Shown here piece after piece: positions 1 through 8,294 of a DNA stretch of 42,964 nucleotides. The notes under the pieces were generated by a model that saw only the letters and a program-made list of their open reading frames with translations, had not been told where the DNA came from and ran no database searches. Numbering within the stretch: position 1 is the first letter of the stretch; every line of letters starts with the position of its first letter. Source of the stretch: Treponema sp. (lineage in GTDB: Bacteria > Spirochaetota > Spirochaetia > Treponematales > Treponemataceae); contig JAFPCT010000087.1 of NCBI GenBank assembly GCA_017390125.1, positions 1-42,964 on the forward strand. The letters are read 5' to 3'. The translations under genes were made by a program, and so were the position numbers.

Positions 1-1626
1 GGTGTTGAGCTTCAGGTAAAGATGAAGGAAATGTACGGAAAAATCATTGATATGGTTGACCGATATACAACGATGTACCGGCTGGTGGTTCTTGTGCTTG
101 GAATAATATTCATAGGACTTATTTTCATAAGCATAAGCAAGGGTACGGACCTTATTGTAAGCGGCATTAAAGAGGTCCGCGACATGTCCCTCAAGCTTGC
201 ACAGCGTGACTTTACCACTGAAATTGAGCCGACAGGAAGCAATGAGATGCAGGCCCTCATGCGCAACATGAACAACATGGTCTACGAGATCAACAACTTC
301 TTCCTTATTGTAAAGAAGACTGCGTCCCGTGCTATTTCTTCCGGATATTCAATCAATGACTCTTCTACCAGTACGGCTGCGGCTACAAATGAGATCAATT
401 CCAATGTTGAGGAAATTACGATGGAATTTGATCAGATCAACGAGTCAATGGAAAGGGCTGTAAAAGCCATCAACATAACAAACGAGCAGGTAAGGACTCT
501 TGTCGCAGACAACCAGAACCAGACTTCTGCCATTGATGAAAGTACGAATGCAATTTCTGCCATGGCAAGCGCTGTCGTAGGAATCCGTGAGAATGCAGTA
601 AAACGAACCAGAGCGGCAGAAGAAATGCGCGCTCTTGTAAGTGATGGTGACGGCAAGATTTCTGCCACAAATGGAATTCTTGAGGAAGTAATGGGCGAGC
701 TTGATGAAATCGGTGAAGTTATTACATTGATTGACTCGATTACAGAGCAGACAAACCTGCTTTCAATGAACGCCGCAATTGAGTCTGCTCATGCCGGGGA
801 ATTCGGAAAGGGATTTGCCGTTGTTGCAGAAGAAATCCGTTCTCTTGCAGAAAGCACTGCTGACAATGCAAAGAAAATCAATGAGGTAGTTACAACTGTA
901 ATCCAGAAAGTTACGGAAGCCCACGATTCAAGTCAGCTTGCTTCAAAGGCATTCTCAAAGGTTTCTAAACATTCTGCGGAAATGATTGAATCCTTCGCGG
1001 AAATCACTAAGGAAATTGAAAATATTGATGATCAGACTCATCAGATTACTCAGAAAACGGATATTACGGCTTCTACTGCCGACAAGATCAACTCTTACTG
1101 TACCAATCTTGCCGCCCAGCAGGAAACAGTTGCTCAGGAAATCAATGCAATCAAGAATCTGTTCCAGACTTCCCTTGAGTCGATTCATCAGATCAGCCGG
1201 GGAACTGAAGATATTGTAACCCGTATGGATGCGGTTGGAACTCTCAGCAAGGAAAGCTACAAGAACATGACAGACCTTGAGAATGTCCTTGAAGAATTCA
1301 AGACAAATGAAGGTGACGAAGAAGAGCTGCAGGAAGCAATTGATGACAATACAATTGACAATGTTATTTCTGATGAGCTCAGGGCTCAGCTTGAGGCCGA
1401 CTTCCACGAGCTGGATTCGGACATAGAATTCAATCCGGATGCTGTGGATGACGTAGGTGAAGTGGAGGAGACTTCTTCGGAAGGTTCTGAAGAAATGTCA
1501 GATGCAGTTGAAGAGAGCATGGAGCCGGTTTCAGAAGAAGAGTTCGGTACCGATAAGGAATCTGCCGTGGAAGATGACGACGGAGTTCTCGTAAATCGTG
1601 AGGTTCCTGCAGAAGCAGATGAATAA
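1..1626 (+). CDS. Methyl-accepting chemotaxis protein, 5'-truncated by window edge
   Basis: Membrane chemoreceptor that would signal through CheW/CheA to the flagellar motors. The reading frame is open from base 1, so the upstream sensor domain lies outside the window; the first ATG (22) is probably internal. From that ATG a transmembrane segment spans about residues 22-40, followed by a HAMP-like helix region (about 40-95), a long heptad-rich cytoplasmic helix, and the conserved hairpin tip EQTNLLSMNAAIESAHAGE near residues 240-260, then GFAVVAEEIRSLAE. The hairpin tip is the family signature. After the descending helix there is an acidic Glu/Asp/Ser-rich tail of about 100 residues (from about 430) with no visible NWETF-type CheR/CheB tether. 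Ligand unknown. It is convergent with lysS and shares a terminator with it. Confidence 0.95.
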   Translation, partial: GVELQVKMKEMYGKIIDMVDRYTTMYRLVVLVLGIIFIGLIFISISKGTDLIVSGIKEVRDMSLKLAQRDFTTEIEPTGSNEMQALMRNMNNMVYEINNFFLIVKKTASRAISSGYSINDSSTSTAAATNEINSNVEEITMEFDQINESMERAVKAINITNEQVRTLVADNQNQTSAIDESTNAISAMASAVVGIRENAVKRTRAAEEMRALVSDGDGKISATNGILEEVMGELDEIGEVITLIDSITEQTNLLSMNAAIESAHAGEFGKGFAVVAEEIRSLAESTADNAKKINEVVTTVIQKVTEAHDSSQLASKAFSKVSKHSAEMIESFAEITKEIENIDDQTHQITQKTDITASTADKINSYCTNLAAQQETVAQEINAIKNLFQTSLESIHQISRGTEDIVTRMDAVGTLSKESYKNMTDLENVLEEFKTNEGDEEELQEAIDDNTIDNVISDELRAQLEADFHELDSDIEFNPDAVDDVGEVEETSSEGSEEMSDAVEESMEPVSEEEFGTDKESAVEDDDGVLVNREVPAEADE

Positions 1627-1631
1627 AAAAA

Positions 1632-1659
1632 AAGCACCGGTTTGAGCCGGTGCTTTTCT
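1632..1659. terminator. Bidirectional intrinsic terminator between MCP gene and lysS
   Basis: A perfect 9-bp stem (AAGCACCGG 1632-1640, CCGGTGCTT 1647-1655) closes a 6-nt loop. It has an A-tract on the left and a T-run on the right, so it can terminate the chemoreceptor transcript rightwards and lysS leftwards. It starts 6 nt after the chemoreceptor stop codon and ends just before the lysS stop codon. Confidence 0.9.
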
Positions 1660-1662
1660 ATT

Positions 1663-3273
1663 TTAGTAAACTGAAAGAATCTTGGAAAGTTTGTCTTTTC
1701 CGATAATCTTCATGAAGCTTGCAAGGCGAGGTCCCTGATCTTTTGCAATCAAAGCCTGGTACAATGCTGTGAACAAAGCTTTTGCATCAATACCAAGTTC
1801 TGTCGCAATGTCGTACATTGCCTGCTGGCATTCCTTATCCATTGCGTATGTTCCCACCTTAGGAACTACTTCATCACGTACACGCTTAACTGCTGCAAGC
1901 ATGTCGCCGCTCAAGTCTGCTTTTGAACCGTCGTTGCGGAGCGCAAAGCAGAATTCCGGAGCGCAGTCTGGCGCACTGTGCTGAATCCAGAACCAAGCGC
2001 ATGCCATTCGGCGGCGGAGTCGTTCTTCCTGCTCTGGCTTTACGTCTCCAAGGGCTGCAATTACGGCGTCGATGTCGCCTGAGTATGTCTGGAGAAGGGT
2101 TGTGAGCATCCGGAATGTTACCTGATACGGCATTGTCTCAGGGATTTTTCCGTCAATCTGGCTCAATTCGTAAATGCGCTTTTCTTTTGCAAGGAATTCA
2201 TCGTTCTTTGCCTTGTCTACGCCGTAAACTACGCGTTCTGTCTTGTCATAGTCCTCATATACCTTGAGAACGTCAAGGTCGAATGAAATTGCAAATTCTG
2301 TATTCGGGCGTGTTCCTGCAAAGAGGTAGCGGAGAACTTCTGCCTGATAAACGTCAAGGGCATCTGGAAGGGCAATAACCTTTCCTTTTGAAGATGACAT
2401 TTTTCCTGGTACGCCCTTGAGGTTTACGAAGTCGTAGCGCATTGTTACCGGTGCATCCCAACCGTAAACTTTCTTTGAAACAAGTTTTGCTGTGTCGTAG
2501 CTTCCGCCCGGGCTGATGTGGTCTTTTCCCCCCGGTTCGAATACTACTTTCTCTTCGTTCCAGCGCATAGGCCAGTCAACTCGCCAGCCGAGCTTTGCGC
2601 CTTTGAAGGTACGGATGTCTGCTGTCTCGCAGTTTCCGCATTCGCATTTGTATGTGATTCCGTATTCACCGTCATAGCCGGTGATTTCTGTTGTGTCTTT
2701 TGAGCATTTTCCGCAGAAAATTGAAACTGGCCAGTATACATCTTCCGGCTTCATTTTGTGCTGATCATCGCGGTATTCGTTAAGGCATTCCTTGATGAGC
2801 TCCCGGTTCTGCATGGCTTTTTTCATGCCTTCTGCATATCGGTTCGCACGGTATCGGCTTGCCTGGTAAAGGAATTCCGGGTGAATTCCAACGCGAGGAA
2901 GCTGAGTTTCAATGTCAACTTCGTGGTGACGTGCATAATTTTCGTTGCGGTTTGTTGTATCAGGTACTTCTGTAATAGGGTAGCGCAGGTATTTTTCAAG
3001 GATTTCCGGATCAGGCATGTTCGCCGGAACTTTGCGGAATACGTCATAGTCATCCCATGAATAAATGAAGCGTACGTTTTTTCCGCGGCTTCTGAGAGCG
3101 CGTACAACCAGATCAACGGTAATGATTTCGCGGAAATTTCCAAGGTGAACGGTTCCGCTCGGGGTGATGCCGGATGCACAGGTGTAAGAGTCAAGGTCGC
3201 CCTTTTCTTTGATGATCCTGTCTGCCATCTGGTCAGCCCAGTGAATGCAAGAAGAGTTTTTTTCGTTACTCAT
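1663..3273 (-). CDS. lysS: Lysyl-tRNA synthetase, class I
   Basis: Charges tRNA-Lys with lysine in the cytoplasm. The 536-aa protein is the class I (archaeal and spirochaetal) form, not the usual bacterial class II enzyme. It has a HIGH-type HLGN at residues 43-46 in a Rossmann fold, KMSSS at 291-295, and a zinc-ribbon-like insertion with paired cysteines (CGKC ... CECGNC) in between, followed by the helical anticodon-binding C-terminus. Length is normal for the family. The start is supported by AGAGGAAA just upstream of ATG. A good sigma70-type promoter lies in the spacer (3303-3331), so the gene is transcribed independently of the lipoprotein operon behind it. Class I LysRS is a lineage marker that fits Spirochaetota. 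Confidence 0.97.
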   Translation of the reverse strand: MSNEKNSSCIHWADQMADRIIKEKGDLDSYTCASGITPSGTVHLGNFREIITVDLVVRALRSRGKNVRFIYSWDDYDVFRKVPANMPDPEILEKYLRYPITEVPDTTNRNENYARHHEVDIETQLPRVGIHPEFLYQASRYRANRYAEGMKKAMQNRELIKECLNEYRDDQHKMKPEDVYWPVSIFCGKCSKDTTEITGYDGEYGITYKCECGNCETADIRTFKGAKLGWRVDWPMRWNEEKVVFEPGGKDHISPGGSYDTAKLVSKKVYGWDAPVTMRYDFVNLKGVPGKMSSSKGKVIALPDALDVYQAEVLRYLFAGTRPNTEFAISFDLDVLKVYEDYDKTERVVYGVDKAKNDEFLAKEKRIYELSQIDGKIPETMPYQVTFRMLTTLLQTYSGDIDAVIAALGDVKPEQEERLRRRMACAWFWIQHSAPDCAPEFCFALRNDGSKADLSGDMLAAVKRVRDEVVPKVGTYAMDKECQQAMYDIATELGIDAKALFTALYQALIAKDQGPRLASFMKIIGKDKLSKILSVY

Positions 3274-3302
3274 TAGTTTCCTCTGAAGTGAATGGTATGT
3301 GA

Positions 3303-3331
3303 ATTATAATGAATTACGGGGTGTAATTCAA
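3303..3331 (-). promoter_or_regulatory. Predicted sigma70 promoter of lysS
   Basis: On the minus strand TTGAAT (3326-3331) is separated by exactly 17 nt from a consensus TATAAT (3303-3308). The expected start near 3296 gives a leader of about 22 nt carrying the AGAGGAAA ribosome-binding site. The -35 element lies inside the in-frame tail that follows the stop codon of the upstream lipoprotein gene. Confidence 0.7.
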
Positions 3332-3421
3332 TTGTAATGTATGGATATTAGTTCCTGAGGTAGTGGTAAACCAGCCAACATCTTCAGCACCGAAGTTTAC
3401 GTTTATCGTTGCTCCGAATTT
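3314..3421 (-). pseudogene. In-frame 35-codon tail after the lipoprotein stop codon
   Basis: Directly after the TAA of the upstream lipoprotein gene (3422-3424) the same frame stays open for 35 codons to a second TAA (3314-3316). It reads KFGATINVNFGAEDV, then GWFTTTSGTN, ending LQLNYTP. The alternating hydrophobic and polar pattern looks like real beta-strand sequence, not random translation. No start codon with a ribosome-binding site precedes it. The simplest reading is that the lipoprotein was once longer and carries a nonsense mutation, or that stop readthrough produces a longer form. It could also be chance, since 35 codons is short. Confidence 0.5.
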
Positions 3422-3838
3422 TTATTCTTGGGCAGCAGGAACACCTTTGTCTTCGTTATCAAGGTTGTCCTCGTGGGTGACAGTATGTCTGTTTCGTGTG
3501 TAGTAGATTTCAATGACTGTATTTTCTGTTATAGTTTTCTGTTCAAATGGTTGGGCTGTAAAACCACACCGGTATTCTGCTGCTGCAGTTGTCAGCTCTC
3601 CGGGAGTTCCGTATAAATACATTGTCTCCACATCGTCTGTATATTCGTCATCGTCGAGATTCTGGAAGTAGTACATTACACCGTATTTCATGAATTTCTC
3701 AAAGTAGTACTGTTTTGCACATGGTGCCACAGCTTCCAGATCTGCCATCAGATTGTCGCAGGAATTCAAAACTGCGGACAGAACGAGGACTGCTGTAACT
3801 GCGGAAAACAATGTTTTTAATTTTACGGAGAATTTCAT
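3422..3838 (-). CDS. Small lipoprotein with InlB B-repeat-like segment
   Basis: A 138-aa exported lipoprotein of unknown function. It has a lipoprotein signal peptide with lipobox L-N-S-C and the modified cysteine at residue 27. Residues about 75-115 (GTPGELTTAAAEYRCGFTAQ ... IEIYYTRNRHTV) resemble the InlB B-repeat (Listeria-Bacteroides repeat) common in treponeme surface lipoproteins. A very strong Shine-Dalgarno (GGGAGGG) sits 12 nt behind the barrel gene, so it is the last gene of the cyclase-FecR operon and should be well translated. It is short for such proteins, and the frame continues 35 codons beyond the stop, suggesting a truncated or decaying C-terminus. It is probably anchored in the inner or outer membrane, facing the periplasm or surface. 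Confidence 0.8.
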   Translation of the reverse strand: MKFSVKLKTLFSAVTAVLVLSAVLNSCDNLMADLEAVAPCAKQYYFEKFMKYGVMYYFQNLDDDEYTDDVETMYLYGTPGELTTAAAEYRCGFTAQPFEQKTITENTVIEIYYTRNRHTVTHEDNLDNEDKGVPAAQE

Positions 3839-3850
3839 GTCATCCCTCCC

Positions 3851-5500
3851 TTACCTTTTCTTTCGTGCAAATCTGTAGTTAAGTCCAAGCCTGACTCCGA
3901 AGTACTGGGCTGAACCGTCATTTTCAAATGCAAGCGTATAGAAAGGGGTTAATTCTGCAGAGATTCCGTCCAGGACGCTTCCTCCCGGGCTGAGCTTGAA
4001 TGCAAGTGCAAATTCAATTACCGGTGAAAAATAAAGATCATTTATTCTTTCCGGATTAAATGAGCCATTGACTTCGGGTATTGAGATGGATTCTATGTAG
4101 TTAAGAGTCCTTACATAATCCAGCTGAACGCCGCCGCCTGCCTGAGCCTGGATGCTGAAAATGTCAGAGGTCCTGAAGTTCAGGAAAAGCCCTCCGAATC
4201 CATTGAAGGCATACCATTCCTCAATGTAGTCGATGTCTGCCATTACGGTTTCTGCGTCAACGTGCATGCAGAGTCCTGTGTTTATGCGGCTTTTTGGGTT
4301 GAAGTAGAAATTGTACATGAGGCCTGCACCAAGGAAGTTATCGGAGTGGTTTGCCATGCGCTGCAAAGGAATGTAGTCCTTTAAATAAATTCCAATCTCA
4401 TTGTGTCCCCGGCTTCTTTCTTCTCTTTCTTTCGGGGCGGCCTTAACTTCTTTATCCTGCTTTTCAGCTTCTTTTTCTTTCTTTGTTTTCTGTTTTTCCA
4501 GCTCCCGGTTTCTGTTCTCTGCGTCTTTTCTGCGGAGTTCCTCCAGTTTGTCAGTTATTTCAAAAGTCTCTGATTCTGAAAAGTTGCCGTTAGGATTTGT
4601 AACTTTCAGATGCCACAAGCCTTCATCAACGCGGTAGAATTCAACGGAGTCTGCGGCCAGAGAATCGGATTTGTCCGTAAAATGCAGTTTTCCAGGCATT
4701 TCCATGCCGTTTATGTTGTTCACAAGGCTGGCTTTTGCGCCTTTTACCAGATTCGTAATTTCTGCCTTCACCTTAAAGCTTTCTCCTGTTTCCGGAAGTA
4801 CAATTTCCGACGGAATCTCCAGGATTACCGGAACTTTCATTGAATTTGCAAGGGTCTCTTCCTGGGCTTTCTGTTTTGCAATCGTTTCCGGGTCAACTAT
4901 GGTTATGGGCTCAGAAAGAACTGAATGTCCGCTGCGGTTGGTAATCTTGATGCAGTAGTCTCCGCTCTTTACGTAAGGGAAGAGTGCTGTCTGGGCAGTG
5001 CCGGTTTCATTTCCCCCTGTATTTTTTGTAAGAACAAGTTTTCCGGTTGTTTCCCTGGCTGTTGCCTGATTTACAAGTACAACGGTTGAAAATTCCGAAA
5101 CATGGGTGATTTCTGCCTTTACTGCGAATTCATCTCCGTCTTTAGGCAGCATGACTTTTTTGTCTGCCTTTTTGATGAGCGGCGGATTTGCCTTGAAGAC
5201 GTCAAAGTCGGTCCATTCGTTTACGCTGGACTCCCGGTCAAGGAAGTCATATACATAAATGCGGTAACGGTATTTTCCCGGCTCAAGGGAAACTGTTGTC
5301 GTATTGGTTTCTGTTTTAATGAAGGTTGATTTTCCTGTTGCGGCATTCATCAGCTCCACGCGGTAATAGAACGCGTTGCGGTCTGCGTGCCATTCAAGTT
5401 TCTGCTCTGCTTTTGCATTCTGCGCAAAAAGGGCAGAGGAAAGGCTTGTCATGAGGATGAGTGCAAATGTTTTCAAAAGCCGGAAGCGTCTATTCTGCAT
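3851..5500 (-). CDS. Exported protein with C-terminal outer-membrane beta-barrel-like domain
   Basis: A 549-aa exported protein, function unknown. A signal peptide (MQNRRFRLLKTFALILMTSL..., probable cleavage after ALFA near residue 26) is followed by three Ig/FN3-like beta-rich modules (about 30-110, 115-210, 225-320). Next comes a highly charged Lys/Glu coil (about 325-365) and a C-terminal domain of about 180 residues with the amphipathic beta-hairpin pattern of a small outer-membrane barrel, ending in a strand (YFGVRLGLNYRFARKKR). The start has GGAGA 8 nt upstream, and the gene overlaps the end of the fecR-like gene by 11 bp, indicating translational coupling. The layout suggests an outer-membrane anchor carrying periplasmic modules that could contact the FecR/FN3 protein. 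Confidence 0.8.
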   Translation of the reverse strand: MQNRRFRLLKTFALILMTSLSSALFAQNAKAEQKLEWHADRNAFYYRVELMNAATGKSTFIKTETNTTTVSLEPGKYRYRIYVYDFLDRESSVNEWTDFDVFKANPPLIKKADKKVMLPKDGDEFAVKAEITHVSEFSTVVLVNQATARETTGKLVLTKNTGGNETGTAQTALFPYVKSGDYCIKITNRSGHSVLSEPITIVDPETIAKQKAQEETLANSMKVPVILEIPSEIVLPETGESFKVKAEITNLVKGAKASLVNNINGMEMPGKLHFTDKSDSLAADSVEFYRVDEGLWHLKVTNPNGNFSESETFEITDKLEELRRKDAENRNRELEKQKTKKEKEAEKQDKEVKAAPKEREERSRGHNEIGIYLKDYIPLQRMANHSDNFLGAGLMYNFYFNPKSRINTGLCMHVDAETVMADIDYIEEWYAFNGFGGLFLNFRTSDIFSIQAQAGGGVQLDYVRTLNYIESISIPEVNGSFNPERINDLYFSPVIEFALAFKLSPGGSVLDGISAELTPFYTLAFENDGSAQYFGVRLGLNYRFARKKR

Positions 5501-8294
5501 ACATTGTCTCCGGTTTTATGGATTCTATCGTTCCAGGAATTCCAAAGTCGATAGTGAAGTAATTTTTTGACAAGTGGCTTTCGCGCTCAACGAAGCCATC
5601 CTTTGCTCTGGTGTATGCAGTTACCGACCATTCAAAGCGGCCTACGTCAAGGATTGAGAAATCCCTGAGGATGAATGAAGTTTCACGCATATTTTTTATG
5701 TTCCTGAGCTCTTTAAGCGAGCCGTCCGGATTTCGTTTTGAAAGCGTAAAGGTATAGTCCGTGGCTCCGTCTACCGGAAGCCATGAGAATGTTACGCTTC
5801 TGTTTGAGCGGAAGAATGCTGATCCGAGGAGAATTTCCTGAGCCGGTACTTTGAGCACAGGCTGTGAAAGCGGCGTAATCTTGTCGATAACAAAGGCATT
5901 CTCCTCTGAGTTTATCGGGTGACCGTCCTGGGTTACGGCTTTAATCTGCCATTTGTAATTTCCTTCTCCAAGCCTTCTCAGGGAATTCTGAGTGCGCTGG
6001 GCGGTGTCGATTGTCTGGACTGGTCTGTAGGTTCCGTCTTCCTGCTGTTTTGAGACAACAAGCACATAAGATTTCGGAACGTCTTTTCCCTGCTGCCAGC
6101 TGAATGTTACCGGAGCCCTTACTGCTGCCAGTCCCGGAATATGCTCGTTGTTTTCCGGTGCAATGAGTTTTACTGCCATCGGTCTTCGTACGCTGAAATC
6201 GCATACGCAGGCAGCCCCTGTCCTGATTCTTGACTGGTTTGTGCTTCCGGAAACAGCCTGAATGCGTCCTGTGTAGTGGCCTTCCCCAAGGTTCACTTCA
6301 ACAGAGCGTTCTTTAAGGCTTGTCTTTTCGTATACAACCTCATTATTCTTGCTGATAATCTTGAGGCTGTATGAATCTGCGTTCTTTACCCCTGTCCATG
6401 AAAGAGTTACAGGGGAAGCGTCGTATGCCAGAAGCTCCTGATTTTTTGCAGGAGTTGTGAATACAGGCATTCCGAGAGGCGAAATTACGCTGAAATGACG
6501 CGGATAGGTAGGGCGGATAAGTTTGCCGCTTTCGCTCTGGGCACCGATGCGCCACCAGTATTCACCTTCCGTAAGCGTTACGCCGGAAAGGGTTGTTTCC
6601 CGCTGTGCCCTGATGAATTTAATGTCGTTGAATTCTGAGTCAGCGGCAATCTGAAGCACAGAAATTCCAGTTTCCTTCCAGTCGTCGCTTAAATTCCATG
6701 TGAAGTTTGTCGCCGAAAGTTTTTCTTCCTCACAGGTGAAGTCGTTTTCTGGGTAAATAAGTTTTGATTCTTTAGGAATGTAGCGCGTAACAGTAAATTT
6801 GCGCACGTCGGATTCGTTGTAGCGGTCAAGGTCGCTCTGAGAATGGCGGACAACTTTCCACCAGTATGTTCCGTCCTTAAGCTCGCCTGGAGCAAATTCC
6901 TTTGAGAACCGAGGAGAAGGAACCCTTTCCATATATGCAATGTCAGAAAATTCCCTGTCGTAGGAAATGAGTACGTCGTATTTTGCCTCAATCTCGCTCT
7001 TCCACATGAAGTTAGCGTTGAAGTTTTCCCGCCAGGTCAGTTCCGCTCCGTCTGCAGGAACGGTAAGCTCCGGCTTCTTGAGGTATTCTTCCTTTGCCAC
7101 GGTGAATGTTTCTGTCTTTGTCTGCTTTCCCCAGCCGGTATTGTTTACCGGATAGTAAGGGGTTACGGCCCAGTAGTACGAGCCTGCGTCAAGGTTGTCC
7201 AGAGTGAGGAATGAATCTGAAGTCTCGCTTTCAAATACAGGCGTACTCAGGTCCGGCTGGCGTGAAACTGTGAGCCGGTAAGTGTCTGCGTAATTTGAGC
7301 CGTTCCAGCGGAAAGTGATTTTCGGCTTCTCCGCAATGTAGCGGAATTCGCTGCCTGATTCCGGAGAAATCTGCTCTACCGCAGGAACTTTTTCTATAGA
7401 GATTCTTCCTTCCTTTACGTTGTCGTCCGGGCTTTCTGTAAAAGCACGCCAGTAAAGTATGCCGTTGTCTGCGCTTATTTTTGCAGAAGTTGCATCTTTT
7501 ATTGTCCTGTTATATGCAATCTTTGAGAAATCTCTTGTGGTTGAAGTCTGGAGTGTAACACCGTCTTTGTTTTCTCCGTTCACATGCCATTCAAACTGAA
7601 CCGGAATCTTTCCACCTTCAAAATTAAGTATGCGGCTTTCCTTTGTCGGTTTAATCATGGTGATGCTTACGACAGCCTTCTGTATTTCCTCTCCTTTTTC
7701 AAGTTTGACAGCCTCACCGGTAGAAAGGGTTGCGCTCTGACCGTTTTCGGTCTTGATTACAGCCTCACCGTCCTTAACTTCGATGTTCTGTTTTCCGCTT
7801 GCCGCATCTGCTTTTGCCGAAAGGCTGGCACCTTTTTCCATGTTTACAGTCGAACCGTCGGCAAAATTGACGGCAACAAGATTTGCTTCCTCTGCGGTAC
7901 TTGAAGAAACCTGAATGTCTCCTCCGTCAACAGAAAGCTGAATTCCGTTTTCCTTAGAGTAGGCCAGCTGAACCATGGAATTTTCGTATACGTCAAGAGA
8001 AGTTCCGTCTTTAAAATTGATGGTCACCTGGGCAAACTCTCCGGTACGGATGAAGTCTCCGTTGTATATCGGAGTATTCTGCTGAATACGCTCCCAGGCA
8101 ACGCGGTCGGAAAACTTTCTCTGAGCCACGTTGTATTTGAATGAGATGACTGCAATTGAATCTTTGTCTGTCCTTACGCCCGAACTGTTCAAATCCTGCC
8201 AGAAAAGCCAGAGAAACAGTGTTGAAAGCGAAAGACAGCTGACCGTCACGAAAAAATTAAGAAGTGGCGACCTGAATCTTATTTTCTTCTTCAT
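5490..8294 (-). CDS. FecR-domain protein with repeated FN3-like modules
   Basis: A 934-aa membrane-anchored periplasmic protein. One hydrophobic segment (about residues 12-31) is a signal anchor or uncleaved signal. A FecR domain follows (about 45-190), with the motif NTPIYNGDFIRTGEFAQVTI and a DGTSLDVYENS strand pair. The remaining ~740 residues are repeated beta-sandwich modules with recurring P-x-x-G-x-E-L, F-x-W and YWW/YYW motifs, like FN3-type modules. FecR domains in other bacteria relay envelope signals to anti-sigma or sigma factors; here no sigma factor is adjacent and the partner gene is a cyclase. The gene overlaps the cyclase gene by 38 bp and the barrel gene by 11 bp, so the three are tightly coupled. 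Role inferred: periplasmic sensor or scaffold. Confidence 0.88.
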   Translation of the reverse strand: MKKKIRFRSPLLNFFVTVSCLSLSTLFLWLFWQDLNSSGVRTDKDSIAVISFKYNVAQRKFSDRVAWERIQQNTPIYNGDFIRTGEFAQVTINFKDGTSLDVYENSMVQLAYSKENGIQLSVDGGDIQVSSSTAEEANLVAVNFADGSTVNMEKGASLSAKADAASGKQNIEVKDGEAVIKTENGQSATLSTGEAVKLEKGEEIQKAVVSITMIKPTKESRILNFEGGKIPVQFEWHVNGENKDGVTLQTSTTRDFSKIAYNRTIKDATSAKISADNGILYWRAFTESPDDNVKEGRISIEKVPAVEQISPESGSEFRYIAEKPKITFRWNGSNYADTYRLTVSRQPDLSTPVFESETSDSFLTLDNLDAGSYYWAVTPYYPVNNTGWGKQTKTETFTVAKEEYLKKPELTVPADGAELTWRENFNANFMWKSEIEAKYDVLISYDREFSDIAYMERVPSPRFSKEFAPGELKDGTYWWKVVRHSQSDLDRYNESDVRKFTVTRYIPKESKLIYPENDFTCEEEKLSATNFTWNLSDDWKETGISVLQIAADSEFNDIKFIRAQRETTLSGVTLTEGEYWWRIGAQSESGKLIRPTYPRHFSVISPLGMPVFTTPAKNQELLAYDASPVTLSWTGVKNADSYSLKIISKNNEVVYEKTSLKERSVEVNLGEGHYTGRIQAVSGSTNQSRIRTGAACVCDFSVRRPMAVKLIAPENNEHIPGLAAVRAPVTFSWQQGKDVPKSYVLVVSKQQEDGTYRPVQTIDTAQRTQNSLRRLGEGNYKWQIKAVTQDGHPINSEENAFVIDKITPLSQPVLKVPAQEILLGSAFFRSNRSVTFSWLPVDGATDYTFTLSKRNPDGSLKELRNIKNMRETSFILRDFSILDVGRFEWSVTAYTRAKDGFVERESHLSKNYFTIDFGIPGTIESIKPETMYAE

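Noticed and set aside
3422..3424. Selenocysteine or pyrrolysine recoding at the lipoprotein stop
   Set aside because: The codon is TAA, which is not used for either residue.
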